64,000 nucleotides of DNA from Agapanthus africanus (lineage: Eukaryota > Streptophyta > Magnoliopsida > Asparagales > Amaryllidaceae). The DNA is taken from positions 456,582,141 through 456,646,140 of the forward strand of contig JASDDO010000016.1 of the NCBI GenBank assembly GCA_030015575.1, written 5' to 3'. The position numbers and the translations under genes are program-made. The notes beneath the pieces were generated by a model. It saw only the letters and a list, made by a program, of their open reading frames with translations. It made no database searches and had not been told where the DNA came from. Shown here piece by piece: positions 44,511-53,712 of the stretch (positions within the stretch are counted from its first letter, which is position 1; each line of letters starts with the position of its first letter).

Positions 44511-44764
44511 GCTCTCCAAAATGAGCCTAACCTCAAGTAAAAAGTGACATGGAATATCCCTACGCTTGCTCTTTCGACGGTAATATTACCTGGAAGATTA
44601 CTTGAAGACGTCTTGTCCAGCCCTCGAAGGGATCAGAGACATGACAATCACAAGGCTACTCGAACAGCAAGATTGCCTATCGAGGAATACATCAGCCAAC
44701 GCGACGGTACGACGGGCAAAACCCTAAGTACCACAGACCCTAACGGACCTCTGTCGTAAAGAGC

Positions 44765-45190
44765 AGAGGTTAACTGTGACGTTAGGATATTCTTACGAGA
44801 AATGCTCGATTCGTCTCGACTCGTGAGGAAATTGGTGTCTTTGCGAGAAATGCTCGATTCGTCTCGACTCGTGAGGAAAAGCCTTAGACAACAGGGATTA
44901 AAAAACATGTTTCCTAAGCACTGGGGTCCTGCAAGTTGGTCCAAAATGGACTCTTGCATACTATTCATGGACCACACTCTCCGAAGTCGAATCTCAACAA
45001 GGAGGGAAACAACCGCTTACATGTCCTCTCGACTCGTAAGAGAAAAAATTCACTTGTGGGATCCTTACGACTCTCAAGAGAAAACACACTTAGGAGTCCT
45101 CACGACCCCTAAGGAGAAAATACACCTATGAGATCCTCTCGATCCGTAGGGAGAAAAGTCTTTATGAGACCCTCACGGCTCATAGAGTTG
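44765..45190 (+). repeat. Hairpin array with conserved loop, element D, second block
   Basis: It starts with a duplicated unit containing GAGAAATGCTCGATTCGTCT (44798, 44843). Units of the standard form follow, for example stem CTTTATGAG with CTCATAGAG, loop ACCCTCACGG (about 45160), and CTTAGG with CCTAAG around AGTCCTCACGACC (about 45090). Between the runs lies sequence not seen in the first block. Confidence 0.72.
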
Positions 45191-45503
45191 AAAAGTCTTA
45201 GGCAGCAGATCTGAACCTGCGGCCTAAGACATCACTACCTCTTGAAGAAGCCAAGACAGGAGGCTCGCTCTATCATCTATCAACCATGTTTGCTAAGGTA
45301 GCACGCTGATAATAAAAGAAGGGAGAAAGCGACAGAAAGAACGTCCGATTTGCATCTGATTAAGCATTTGAGATATACCCATTCATGCATGTGCAAAAGA
45401 TTTAGTACGCGAAACAAGACAAGCTGAAATGAGAAATTTTCCATTCATATTGCAAAAGGTTCTTACAATTATAAAGAAATAAACAAAAACATTATCGAGA
45501 TGG

Positions 45504-46010
45504 TTACAATGGCAAAACCTCAAATCCAGGACATGGATTGAGGAACTCAAAAGTGACCTTGTCCAGAACTTTCCAAGCCTGGTGAACCATCCTAGTGTGC
45601 TTCCTTTCGCGAGCACGGGCGTCGGAATCCCCACTGATGTCCTCCACCCTCCGATAGGCAGCAAGAATGGCGGACTGTTGAAAAGCCTGGTGCAAGAGAT
45701 CGACAAGATTGTCTCGCCATCTCTTCGAGATTAAGTTCATCAGATACACCGAGTGCACCTTATCCTCGGCGACGTCCAATGCCCCAAGTGGCACACCAGT
45801 ACGGAACAAGGGAAGCGCTTCCCAGATTGCTCCCACGATAAGCTTCAAGAGAGAGGAACGCCGGGGAAGCAGTTGACCATTGTATGCGTCAAAGCGACTC
45901 ATGATTTCAGCACACTCGGCGTTGGTGAACTCTTGATTCTGAGAACGGCCGAGCCGGCGGATGTCCCCGTAAGAGATAATCTCGTCGAGATCGTACATGT
46001 GGGCGTCCAT
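45504..46010 (-). CDS. Antisense ORF of element D, 168 codons, unknown
   Basis: An uninterrupted minus-strand frame from MDAHMYDLDEI to PGFEVLPL lies just upstream of the 3' LTR on the strand opposite to gag. It has no recognised domain. Composition is that of a mostly helical soluble protein (RRSSLLKLIVGAIWEALPL, RWRDNLVDLLHQAFQQSAIL) with a basic stretch (RARERKHTRM). No signal peptide or clear membrane segment is seen. It stands where B and C have the antisense PMD gene, but I see no similarity to it. It is the only unbroken frame of this length in a Tat element of the window. A second Met is at position 5. It may be a single exon of a longer gene, or chance. Confidence 0.55.
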   Translation of the reverse strand: MDAHMYDLDEIISYGDIRRLGRSQNQEFTNAECAEIMSRFDAYNGQLLPRRSSLLKLIVGAIWEALPLFRTGVPLGALDVAEDKVHSVYLMNLISKRWRDNLVDLLHQAFQQSAILAAYRRVEDISGDSDARARERKHTRMVHQAWKVLDKVTFEFLNPCPGFEVLPL

Positions 46011-46599
46011 TGTTTCTGTAAAAGAGAATCAACAAAATTATCAGAAAGACTGATTAAGCAAAACGATATAATTCATCGAAGAATAAAATGCCATCTTTAA
46101 ACTCCAAGATCCATGAAAAACTCCTAAGAGTTCTTTTGTATGATTTGGAAGGAGCAAAGCTCCATTGATGAATTAAGAAAATACAAGAAAAATCTTTTAA
46201 AGAGTATAGCCTTATGATGGAACCCTAATAAGGTTCTCTTTAGTTCTCTTTAGATCCCTTTAGACCTATAGAGCAAAGCTCTGCTACGTGAAACCCTAAA
46301 TGGGTTTTCTTTAGATCAGGGATCTATTGAGAGCAAGGCTCTTAAAATTAATTTAATCTAATCTAATTTTTACCTAAAAATTCTCTAGAGTTTGAACTCT
46401 TAAAAGTGCTTAAACAAAAGAGCAAGGCTCTGAATGAAAATCCTTGTGAAGAGATGCAAAATCATCTAAGGGACCAAAGGTCCTATTTATAGACATTAAG
46501 AGAGCCGTTTCAACTTCCAAAAGTTGGCGCAACGGTTGGAATTCTGTCACCGCTGCGCTCACGTTTGGGGCCACGTAAGCGCAACGGTGGGGGGGCATT
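46011..46599 (+). other. End of the interior of element D, with polypurine tract
   Basis: AT-rich sequence with many short palindromes such as AGAGCAAAGCTCT, then GGGACCAAAGGTCC and TATTTATAG on the plus strand (46470-46495). The tract GGTGGGGGGGCATT (46586-46599) ends directly before the LTR. The corresponding stretch in C (49330-49480) and B (58880-59061) is similar. No gene is seen. Confidence 0.65.
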
Positions 46600-48775
46600 T
46601 GTTTACCCAATAAGAGCAAGGCTCTGTTCAAATTCCAAGACGGGAAATGAAGCAACGCTTCTGTTTCCCCCAATCAGAGCAAAGCTCTACCTTGAGGTTA
46701 AAGTTAAAATTAAAATTAAAATAATTTAAGCAACGCTTCAGTTGACTTGCGCAGATGCGCTGCGCGACACGTGTCAACGCAGTTGCGTCAGCGCAGTTGC
46801 GCTGCGCGACACGTGTCAGCGCAGTTGCGCTGCGCTCTACGCTGCGCGACACGTGTCAAGCGCAGGTGCGCTTGCGCCAACTGTGCCAGCACTAAAACAG
46901 AATTAAAATTCTAGAAAGATCTTTCTGATCTTATTAAAACAATAAGATTCTCTTCTGTAAAACAGAAGCCCTTGGATCAGAGATCCAACGGTGGGGAAAA
47001 ATCCCTGAATCACTCAGAGAAAGATCTCTTTAACTGATTGAACAAATCAATTGGCACTATATAAAGGCCCCTAGACTCCAAGTCTAAAAGACATTGATAC
47101 AGAGAGAACTCACAGAAATCTTCTGAAAACTTTGAGAAAGAACTCAGAAAAAGAAAAAGGTAAACCTTTGAAAAGAAGAATTTCTTCTAAAAAGATCAAT
47201 GATCTAAAAACAAGATCAAGATCTTAAATAAAAAAAGAAAAGAAAAGATCAAATAATAAAAAAAAAAGAAGTAATATACTTCTTTATTAGATCTTTTGAT
47301 CTACATATAAAGGCATAGCCTTTTGATGAACCATTGGTTCTTTAAATCATGAGGTAAAACCTCTTGAAACTTTCTTTAATCTAAATTTGATCAAGAAATT
47401 AAACAGTGCCCTGCACTTGTAAAATTTGCACTGTTGCGCTCTTGGGTTGGCGCAAACCACCAGAGAGCGCCACGTGTCAGCCCCAGAACAAACTGCGCCT
47501 TGTGCTTTACAAAAATGAGCATTGCGCTCTTGGATTGGCGAAACTCACCAGAGCGCACCACGTGTCAGCAGCACACTGCGCTTGCGCTCACCAGCGCGTG
47601 ACACGTGTCACCTCCACATGAGCTTGCGCCTTGTGCTGGCGCAAAGCGTCTGACAGGCCACGTGGCGCACTGTCAGAATATTAAATGCAGCGCATTATTA
47701 AGGGGCAAAGCCCAATTAAGAGGTCCAATGGACCAAAACAAATGCTCTGCATTATAAAAAATGGGTAGAGCCCAAACAAAGGTCTGTCGGACCAAAACAG
47801 ATGCTGTGCATCATTTTAAAAAGGGCAGAGCCCAAATAAAGGTCTAATAGACTAAACAAAAATGCCATGCATTATTAAACAGGGGCAGAGCCCTAGTAAG
47901 TAGATAAAACGTTGAACATTTTCAACTGGACTTAGCCCAATTCCGGCCGTAAGTCCTCAAATTAAATTGAAACGAGCACGACTGCTCTCTTAAATCAATT
48001 TACACCCGGTCCAAGGGTACATCTCTGAACTCCTCTGATATTTGTTGTTGTAATTCTTCAACGTCGTCAGAGAGGTGACGGGTCCCGATAACCACACATC
48101 AATATGGACTGTGGGGTCCTTAAACTCATGGACTGACGTGTCCTTAAACTCATGGACTAATGCGTCCTTAAACTAACATTTGTCCCCAAAACGGGAATGA
48201 TGGACCACTATGTCCCTAAACTGGAACAATAGAGCCCAAACGCTCTTTTGTCGGATCTAAACGACCCCGTTAAGTTGATCTTAGTCTCAAACTGGACTAA
48301 CGTATCCTTAAAAAACGTTTAAGTTGATCTTAGACTCAAATACGACTAACTTATCCTTAAACCAAAACCCCAAACCCAAATCTAGGAAAATATGGATTTG
48401 GACTAATCCACGTCCTACGGGCGACGACATAAATTAGTCTCCATATACAATCCACGGGCAACCACAAACCAAACAAACACCCACGACACGAAGTGAAATT
48501 CTGGAGAAGGAGAAAGTTGTTACCGCGATGCGGTAGCGTAATTAACTGCAGGGGCTTGCGCCTGCAGGGAAGAGCGTCCCCACAATCAAAAAACCCTCGA
48601 ACGAGGGGGAATCTGACGAAGTCTGCTACATCGGCCGCATCCGTCTAAACCTCCGATACACGGTGCCATAAATCAACTTGGCATTTTCGGAGAGGTGGAC
48701 GGATAAAACCAAATAGCATTTGCCCCGAATCTCAGGCAAGACGTCAATGTCTTGGCCGCCATTCGGAAGGGAACA
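46600..48775 (+). repeat. 3' LTR of element D (2176 bp)
   Basis: Partner of 35654-37840, from TGTTTACCCAATAAGAGC to GAAGGGAACA. By eye they differ by a few per cent, including an extra repeat unit at 46785-46825 and a short deletion at 47899. TATA at 47058; GGAC-N6-GTCC units at 48105-48225; hairpin cluster at about 48510-48610. Confidence 0.92.
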
Positions 48776-48780
48776 GAGAC
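48776..48780. repeat. Target-site duplication of element D, right copy (GAGAC)
   Basis: Identical to 35649-35653. Confidence 0.92.
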
Positions 48781-49480
48781 TATAATTAAACGAGGAAACC
48801 CTTAAAGGATTCTCATTTAATGAGGATCCCTCGGGCCAAGGAGTAAATCTTCCATTGAGAGCAGAGCTCTACAGCAGAGTGACATCTGTCAACTCTGATG
48901 ATGAAAGGAATAAAATTCCTCAAGAAAAATCTTGAAGAGCCATGCTCTGTAAAATGATGGAATAACTCAACAGAAAACTTAAAGCAAAGCTTTTTAATGA
49001 ATCAAAAATTCCGAGATCTTCAAGATCTATGAACAAACTCTAAGAGTTTTCATGAAAGATTAACAAATCTATATGATTTGAAAAGTGCAAAGCTCTGTTA
49101 ATGGGTTGAGAAACCCTAAGAAAGATCTCTTCAGATCTATGAAGAGCAAAACTCTATTGAGAAACCCTAAAAAAAAGTCCATATGATTTGAAAAGAGCAA
49201 AACTCTATTAATGGGGGAAACCTTAGAAAGATTAAATCTTTACCTAAATTTTTGACAGAATTCTGTCCCTAAGAAAATTCTTAAGACGAAAAGCTATGCT
49301 CTGAAGGAGAAATAATTCTCAGAAAAAAGTAAGAAGATGAACAGAGATCATCTCAAAGGGCCAAAGGCCCTATTTATAGGCACTGAGAGCCGTTTCAACT
49401 TCTAAATTGATCTAAGGGCGTAGATGCTGCCACCGCTGCACTCACGTGTGAGCCACGTGAGCGCAATAGTAGGGGGCATT
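48781..49480 (+). other. 3' internal end of element C, with polypurine tract
   Basis: AT-rich, no gene. In the minus direction it lies upstream of the PMD gene, so it may hold the promoter of that gene; no clear TATA box was found for it. Short palindromes such as GAGCAAAACTC occur. The plus strand has GGGCCAAAGGCCCTATTTAT (49358). The tract TAGTAGGGGGCATT ends at 49480. Confidence 0.6.
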
Positions 49481-51859
49481 TGTTTCCTCCAATCAGGGCA
49501 AAGCTCTGTTCAAATTTTCAAAATTTGAAATGAAGCAGCGCTTCGTAAAAGCGCCAGCAATCAGCACTTACGTGCAGAGCACGGGTGCGCTCGCGCTAAG
49601 AGCGCCAGCGTTCTGAAGCAGCGCTCACGTGCAGAGCACGGGTGCGCTCACGCTAAGAGCGACAGCGCTCTGAACCAGCGCTCACGTGCAAAGCACGAGT
49701 GCACTAGCGTTTGAACTAAATGTTCCCCACCGTTGGATCAAAAATCCAACGAAGATGATAAATCATCAAGTTACCAGAATTAAATTCTGTTAAGAAAACA
49801 TTCTTCAGAAACTTTCCAAACAAAAAGATTTTGCTCAGCAAATCAGAGCACCGTTGGATCAATGATCCAATGGTGATTAAAAATCACCAAAATACAGAAT
49901 AAATTCTGTATGGGAAAAGATTTCCTAATCTTGTTAAAAACAAGAAGATCGCCTTCTGTAAATCAGAAGTCCTTGGATCAAAGATCCAACGGTGGGGAAA
50001 TCCCCAAATCATTTAGAGAAAAGATCTCTTCAACTGATTCAACAAATCAGCTTGCCCTATATAAAGGCCCCAAAACTTCAAGTCTCAGAGAGAGGAACCC
50101 CCCTCCTAAACTTTGAGAAACTTCAGAAAGAAGAGCAAGCTCTAGGCAGAAGAACTTTTTTTTAAGGTAAAAACAGAAAGATAAAAAAAATTCATCAGAA
50201 AAAGAACTTAGTTCTTATGCTAGATCGTAGATTTTTAAGACAAATTGTCTTTAACAAAAGAGATTATAACATCTCATTATAAAAAAGAGGGGAGAATAAT
50301 TCAATTCTCTTAGGATCACAGATCCATAAAGGTAAAGCCTTTCACCAAAACATAAGAGATTGAATTATCTCCTATAAAATAAGAACTTTGTTCTTAGATC
50401 TATGAGACAAAGTCTCTTATAAGAGAGAACTTAATTCTCAGAGAGCAAAGTTGCCTAAAAAGAGCCTTAGCGCTCTAATTAAATCTAGCGCACAGCGCTC
50501 CAAATCTAGCGCACAGCGCTGCAAAGCCTTAGCGCTCCAAATTTACAGAAGCGCCCCAGCGCTCCAAAGTCCGGCGCACAGCGCCAAGCGCGCCATGTGC
50601 TCCTCATGTGTGCGCTACTTAACAGAAGCGCCCCAGCGCTCCAAAGTCTGGCGCACAGCGCCAAGCGCGCCACGTGCTCCTCACATGTGCGCTACTTAAC
50701 AGAAGCGCCCCAGCGCTCCAAAGTCTAGTGCACAGCGCCAAGCACGCCACGTGCTCCTCACGTGTGCGCTACTTAACAGAAGCGCCCCAGCGCTCATTGT
50801 CTGGCGCACAGCGCCAAGCGCGCCACGTGCTCCTCACGTGTGCGCTATTTCACAAGAAGCGCACTGCGCTTATTGTCTGGCACACAGCGCCAAGCGCGTC
50901 ACGTGCTCCTCACGTATGCGCTAAATGAAAATAAAATGTTCTTTAAATGATAAAGCCCCGGAGCTATAATGAGTGCTCAGCACTCAGTAAAAGACAAAGA
51001 CAATTGTCAGAACCAATGCTCAGCATTTTAACTGAATTAGCCGAGCCCAAGTCGGCCACAAATCCCTATTTCAGATCAATTGAGCCCATGTGCTCACAAA
51101 TCTTTGATCTTAGTCCCAAATTGGACTACAGATCCCCCAACCAATATTGGTTCAAGGGTACATCTCTTCACTCCTCTGATATTTGTCGTTGTAATCCTTC
51201 AACGTCTTCAGAGAGGTGACGGATCCCGACAACCAGACATTCCACGGACTGGGGGGTCCTTAAACTCATAGACCATGATGTCTTTAAACTGGACCGTAAA
51301 GTCCCTAAACTAAAACAATAGAGCCCAAATGCTCTATTGTTGGATCTAAACGATCCCGTTAAGTTGATCTTAGTTTAAAATTAGACTAACGTATCCTTCA
51401 CAAACGTTTAACTTGATCTTAGTCTCAAATGAGACTAACGTATCCTTAAACCCAAACCAAAACCTAAATCTAAGAAATACGGATTTGGACTAATCCATGT
51501 CCTACGGGCGACGACATAAATTAGTCTCCGTATACAATCCACGGGCAACCACAAACAAAACAAACACTCACGACACGAAGTGAAATTCTGGAGAAGGAGA
51601 AAGTTGTTACCGCGATGCGGTAGCGTAATTAACTGCAGGGGCTTGCGCCTGCAGGGAAGAGTGTCCTCACAATCAAAAACCCTTCAAATGAGGGGGAATC
51701 TGACGAAGTCTGCTACAACGGCCGCATCCGTCTAAACCTCCGATACACGGTGCCATAAATCAACTTGGCATCTTCGGAGAGGTGGACGGATAAAACCAAA
51801 TAGCATCTGCCCCCAAATTCAGGCAAGACGTTTGTCTTTCCCGGTTTTTTGGCGGAACA
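49481..51859 (+). repeat. Second LTR of element C (2379 bp)
   Basis: TGTTTCCTCC to GGCGGAACA, partner of 29078-31389. TATA at 50058; G-box minisatellite at 50460-50930; GGAC-N6-GTCC units at 51245-51305; hairpin cluster at about 51605-51695. The flank ATACCGATGCC continues element B. Confidence 0.88.
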
Positions 51860-53164
51860 ATACCGATGCCTAAAAAAGGGTTCAAACTTCAAGTCCTCTC
51901 AAGGCAAATGATGATTTGCTCCTGGCGATATTCCAGTTGTAACGATGCTGATGCCTAAATAGATTTCAAACGCTAAGTCCTTTCAAGGGAAATGATGATT
52001 TGCTCCTAACAATATTCCGGTTGTAGCGATGATGATGCCAAGGTTGGTATCAGGTTCCAAACTCGCAATAAAAAACAACGAGTAAAAATAAAAAACGATA
52101 TAGCCGAAATGATTGGGCATCGCGATAAATAGCCGAAATGATTGGGCAATCGCGGTTTTCGCGACATAAAAACTGAAAAAATAGAGCATCGCGAAAAGAA
52201 AAAAAAATGAAAATGAAACTTTTCTGCCCTGCAGACAGATCCAAACCGACCCCTGTATACAATCCATGGGCACAAATGAATGAAAGGGAACCATATTTTC
52301 CCACCAGGCTCCGTCAAATGGAGAGCCAGATCTTGATGGCAATATCTACAGCCTAGAGATCAGCCCGATGTTCATTCTCATTCCAGCAGGATACAGACAA
52401 GACGTCAACAAAGACCTAAAGGTCAAATCAAAAAAGGAGCCATGGCAAATTCCTAGCTCCGGGTCTTGACGGTTCATATACAACCTAAAGACTACCCGAA
52501 GTTCCTTCTCATTCCATCAGGATGCAGACGCAACGTCAACAATGGCCCAAAGGTCGAAACAAAATGGAGCCATGGCAAAATCCTAGCTCCAGGTCTTGAC
52601 AGTTCATATACAACTCAGAGACTACCCCGGCATACTTTCTCATTCCATCAGGGTGCAGACGCGACGTCAACAAAGCTCCAACGAGCAAAATCAAACTGGA
52701 GCAAAGGCATATTCCTAACTCCGGACTTCAACTGTAATACATACAGCCTAGAGGTCTTATAGATATCTATTCTACTTCAGCAAAGAAATGGAATGGTATC
52801 GTCAAAACAAAAATCGGGTCTCGACGGTAACTCATATAAAGCCTCAGAGACTATCGAAGATCATCCCACACCAGTGCGGAGTGGTTATGACTCATCGGGG
52901 CTCCAAATTGAGCCTAACCTCAAGTAAACAGCGACATGGAAAATTCCTAACGCTTGCTCTTCCGACGGATATATAGCCTAAGGAGATTACTTGAAGACAT
53001 CTTGTCCATCCCCCGAAGGGATCAGAGACACGACCGTCGCAAGACTACTCAAACAACGGCTTAACGACCACATATCGAGGAATACATCAGCCAACGCTAT
53101 GGTACCACGGACCAAAGACCTAGTACCACAAAACCTAACGAACCTCTGTCGCAAAGAATGGAGG

Positions 53165-53172
53165 TTATATAT

Positions 53173-53203
<31 letters not shown>

Positions 53204-53216
53204 ACGTTAGGACAAG

Positions 53217-53247
<31 letters not shown>
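53165..53247. repeat. Duplicated TA microsatellite
   Basis: Two TA runs, about 53165-53203 and 53217-53247, each followed by ACGTTAGGACAAGTT. The matching site in element D (44768) has GTTAACTGTGACGTTAGGAT without a TA run, so the run expanded in B and was duplicated with its flank. Confidence 0.85.
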
Positions 53248-53248
<1 letters not shown>

Positions 53249-53279
53249 CGTTAGGACAAGTTTGCCTGTAAACCCAAGG

Positions 53280-53490
53280 GAGGTAAACTAAACAAACTCC
53301 GAAATGAGTCCATAAACTAGAAACTCCAGAACAGGTGAATAAACTAAACAAACTCAAAATGAGTCCATAAACTAGAAACTCCAAAATGAGTGAGTAAACT
53401 ACAAACTCCGAAATAAGTACATAAACTAGAGACTCCGGAACGAGTGAATAAAATACGGACTCCGAAACGAGTAAGTAAACTAATTAGCGC
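53280..53490 (+). repeat. Tandem repeat of about 60 bp, element B
   Basis: Units contain GAGTCCATAAACTAGAAACT and CGAGTGAATAAACTA. Three to four degenerate copies are seen. It is not found in D or A. Confidence 0.7.
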
Positions 53491-53712
53491 CACAGTAAAA
53501 CATCAAAACATAGATAAGCGCATGCAAAAAAAAGTGTATATTCTTATTCATGAATCAAAGTGTTTAAGAGACACAATTAATGCAAAGGGGGAATACAATT
53601 ACAACTGTTAAGAAGGCGGGGCTTTCAACAAATTGGCAACCCGCTCACGCGCTCCATACGGCTCCTCCTCGCATGCTACTACTACGGCCAGCTCTGCTTC
53701 AATTTAAGCCCG

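Larger units (their letters stand above)
42034..45503 (+). other. Repeat-rich 3' region of element D
   Basis: This is non-coding on both strands; ORFs at 43041-43532, 43708-44345 and 44648-45131 follow repeats. In order: GGAC-N6-GTCC units (42057-42185), ATGGTATGTCC-type segment (42250), hairpin array (42370-42560, 42725-42900), GCAAATGATGA repeats (42960-43100), repeats with ATAGCCGAAATGATTGGGCA (43160-43370), a minisatellite of about 190 bp (43520-44510), and a second hairpin array (44765-45190). Confidence 0.75.
35654..48775 (+). mobile_element. Element D: Tat-type, gag but no pol, unrelated antisense ORF
   Basis: LTRs 35654-37840 and 46600-48775 are a close pair with a perfect GAGAC target duplication. 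The interior holds a primer-binding site, gag (37989-42033), a 3' region with hairpin and minisatellite arrays, a 168-codon antisense ORF (45504-46010) and a polypurine tract. RT, RNase H and integrase are absent: gag ends and is followed at once by the 3' region that follows integrase in B. D therefore needed pol from another element. It is 13.1 kb long. Confidence 0.9.
28925..51859 (+). mobile_element. Element C: Tat-type derivative without gag-pol, with extra 3' end
   Basis: It has two LTRs (29078-31389 and 49481-51859). Between them lie a primer-binding site, a decayed antisense PMD gene, nested element D and the 3' internal end. The first LTR is itself preceded by a polypurine tract and 150 bases of C internal sequence (28925-29077) that match 49330-49480. 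This suggests an LTR-internal-LTR-internal-LTR compound whose left part was deleted together with some of B. In line with that, no target duplication matches across 29077 and 51860. Gag and pol are absent. Confidence 0.75.
51860..53712 (+). other. 3' region of element B after element C
   Basis: No sense gene. It resumes B in a GCAAATGATGATTTGCTCC repeat (51905-52050) and continues with AGCCGAAATGATTGGGCA repeats (52100-52160), the motif TATACAATCCATGGGC (52256), a minisatellite of about 125 bp with TCTTGACGGTTCATATACAA (52330-52720), a unit related to the 190-bp repeat of D (52815-52930), a TA microsatellite (53165-53247) and a 60-bp repeat (53280-53490). About 150 bases expected from the D counterpart are missing at 28924/51860. 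Confidence 0.7.

Noticed and set aside
50451-50928. ORFs of 80-90 codons in GC-rich repeats (also 16486-16776, 15353-15630, 59118-59437, 60268-60549)
   Set aside because: They run through LTR minisatellites whose unit length and composition keep frames open; the peptides are just the repeat translated.
52991-53248. ORF ending in repeated Ile-Tyr
   Set aside because: Created by the TA microsatellite.
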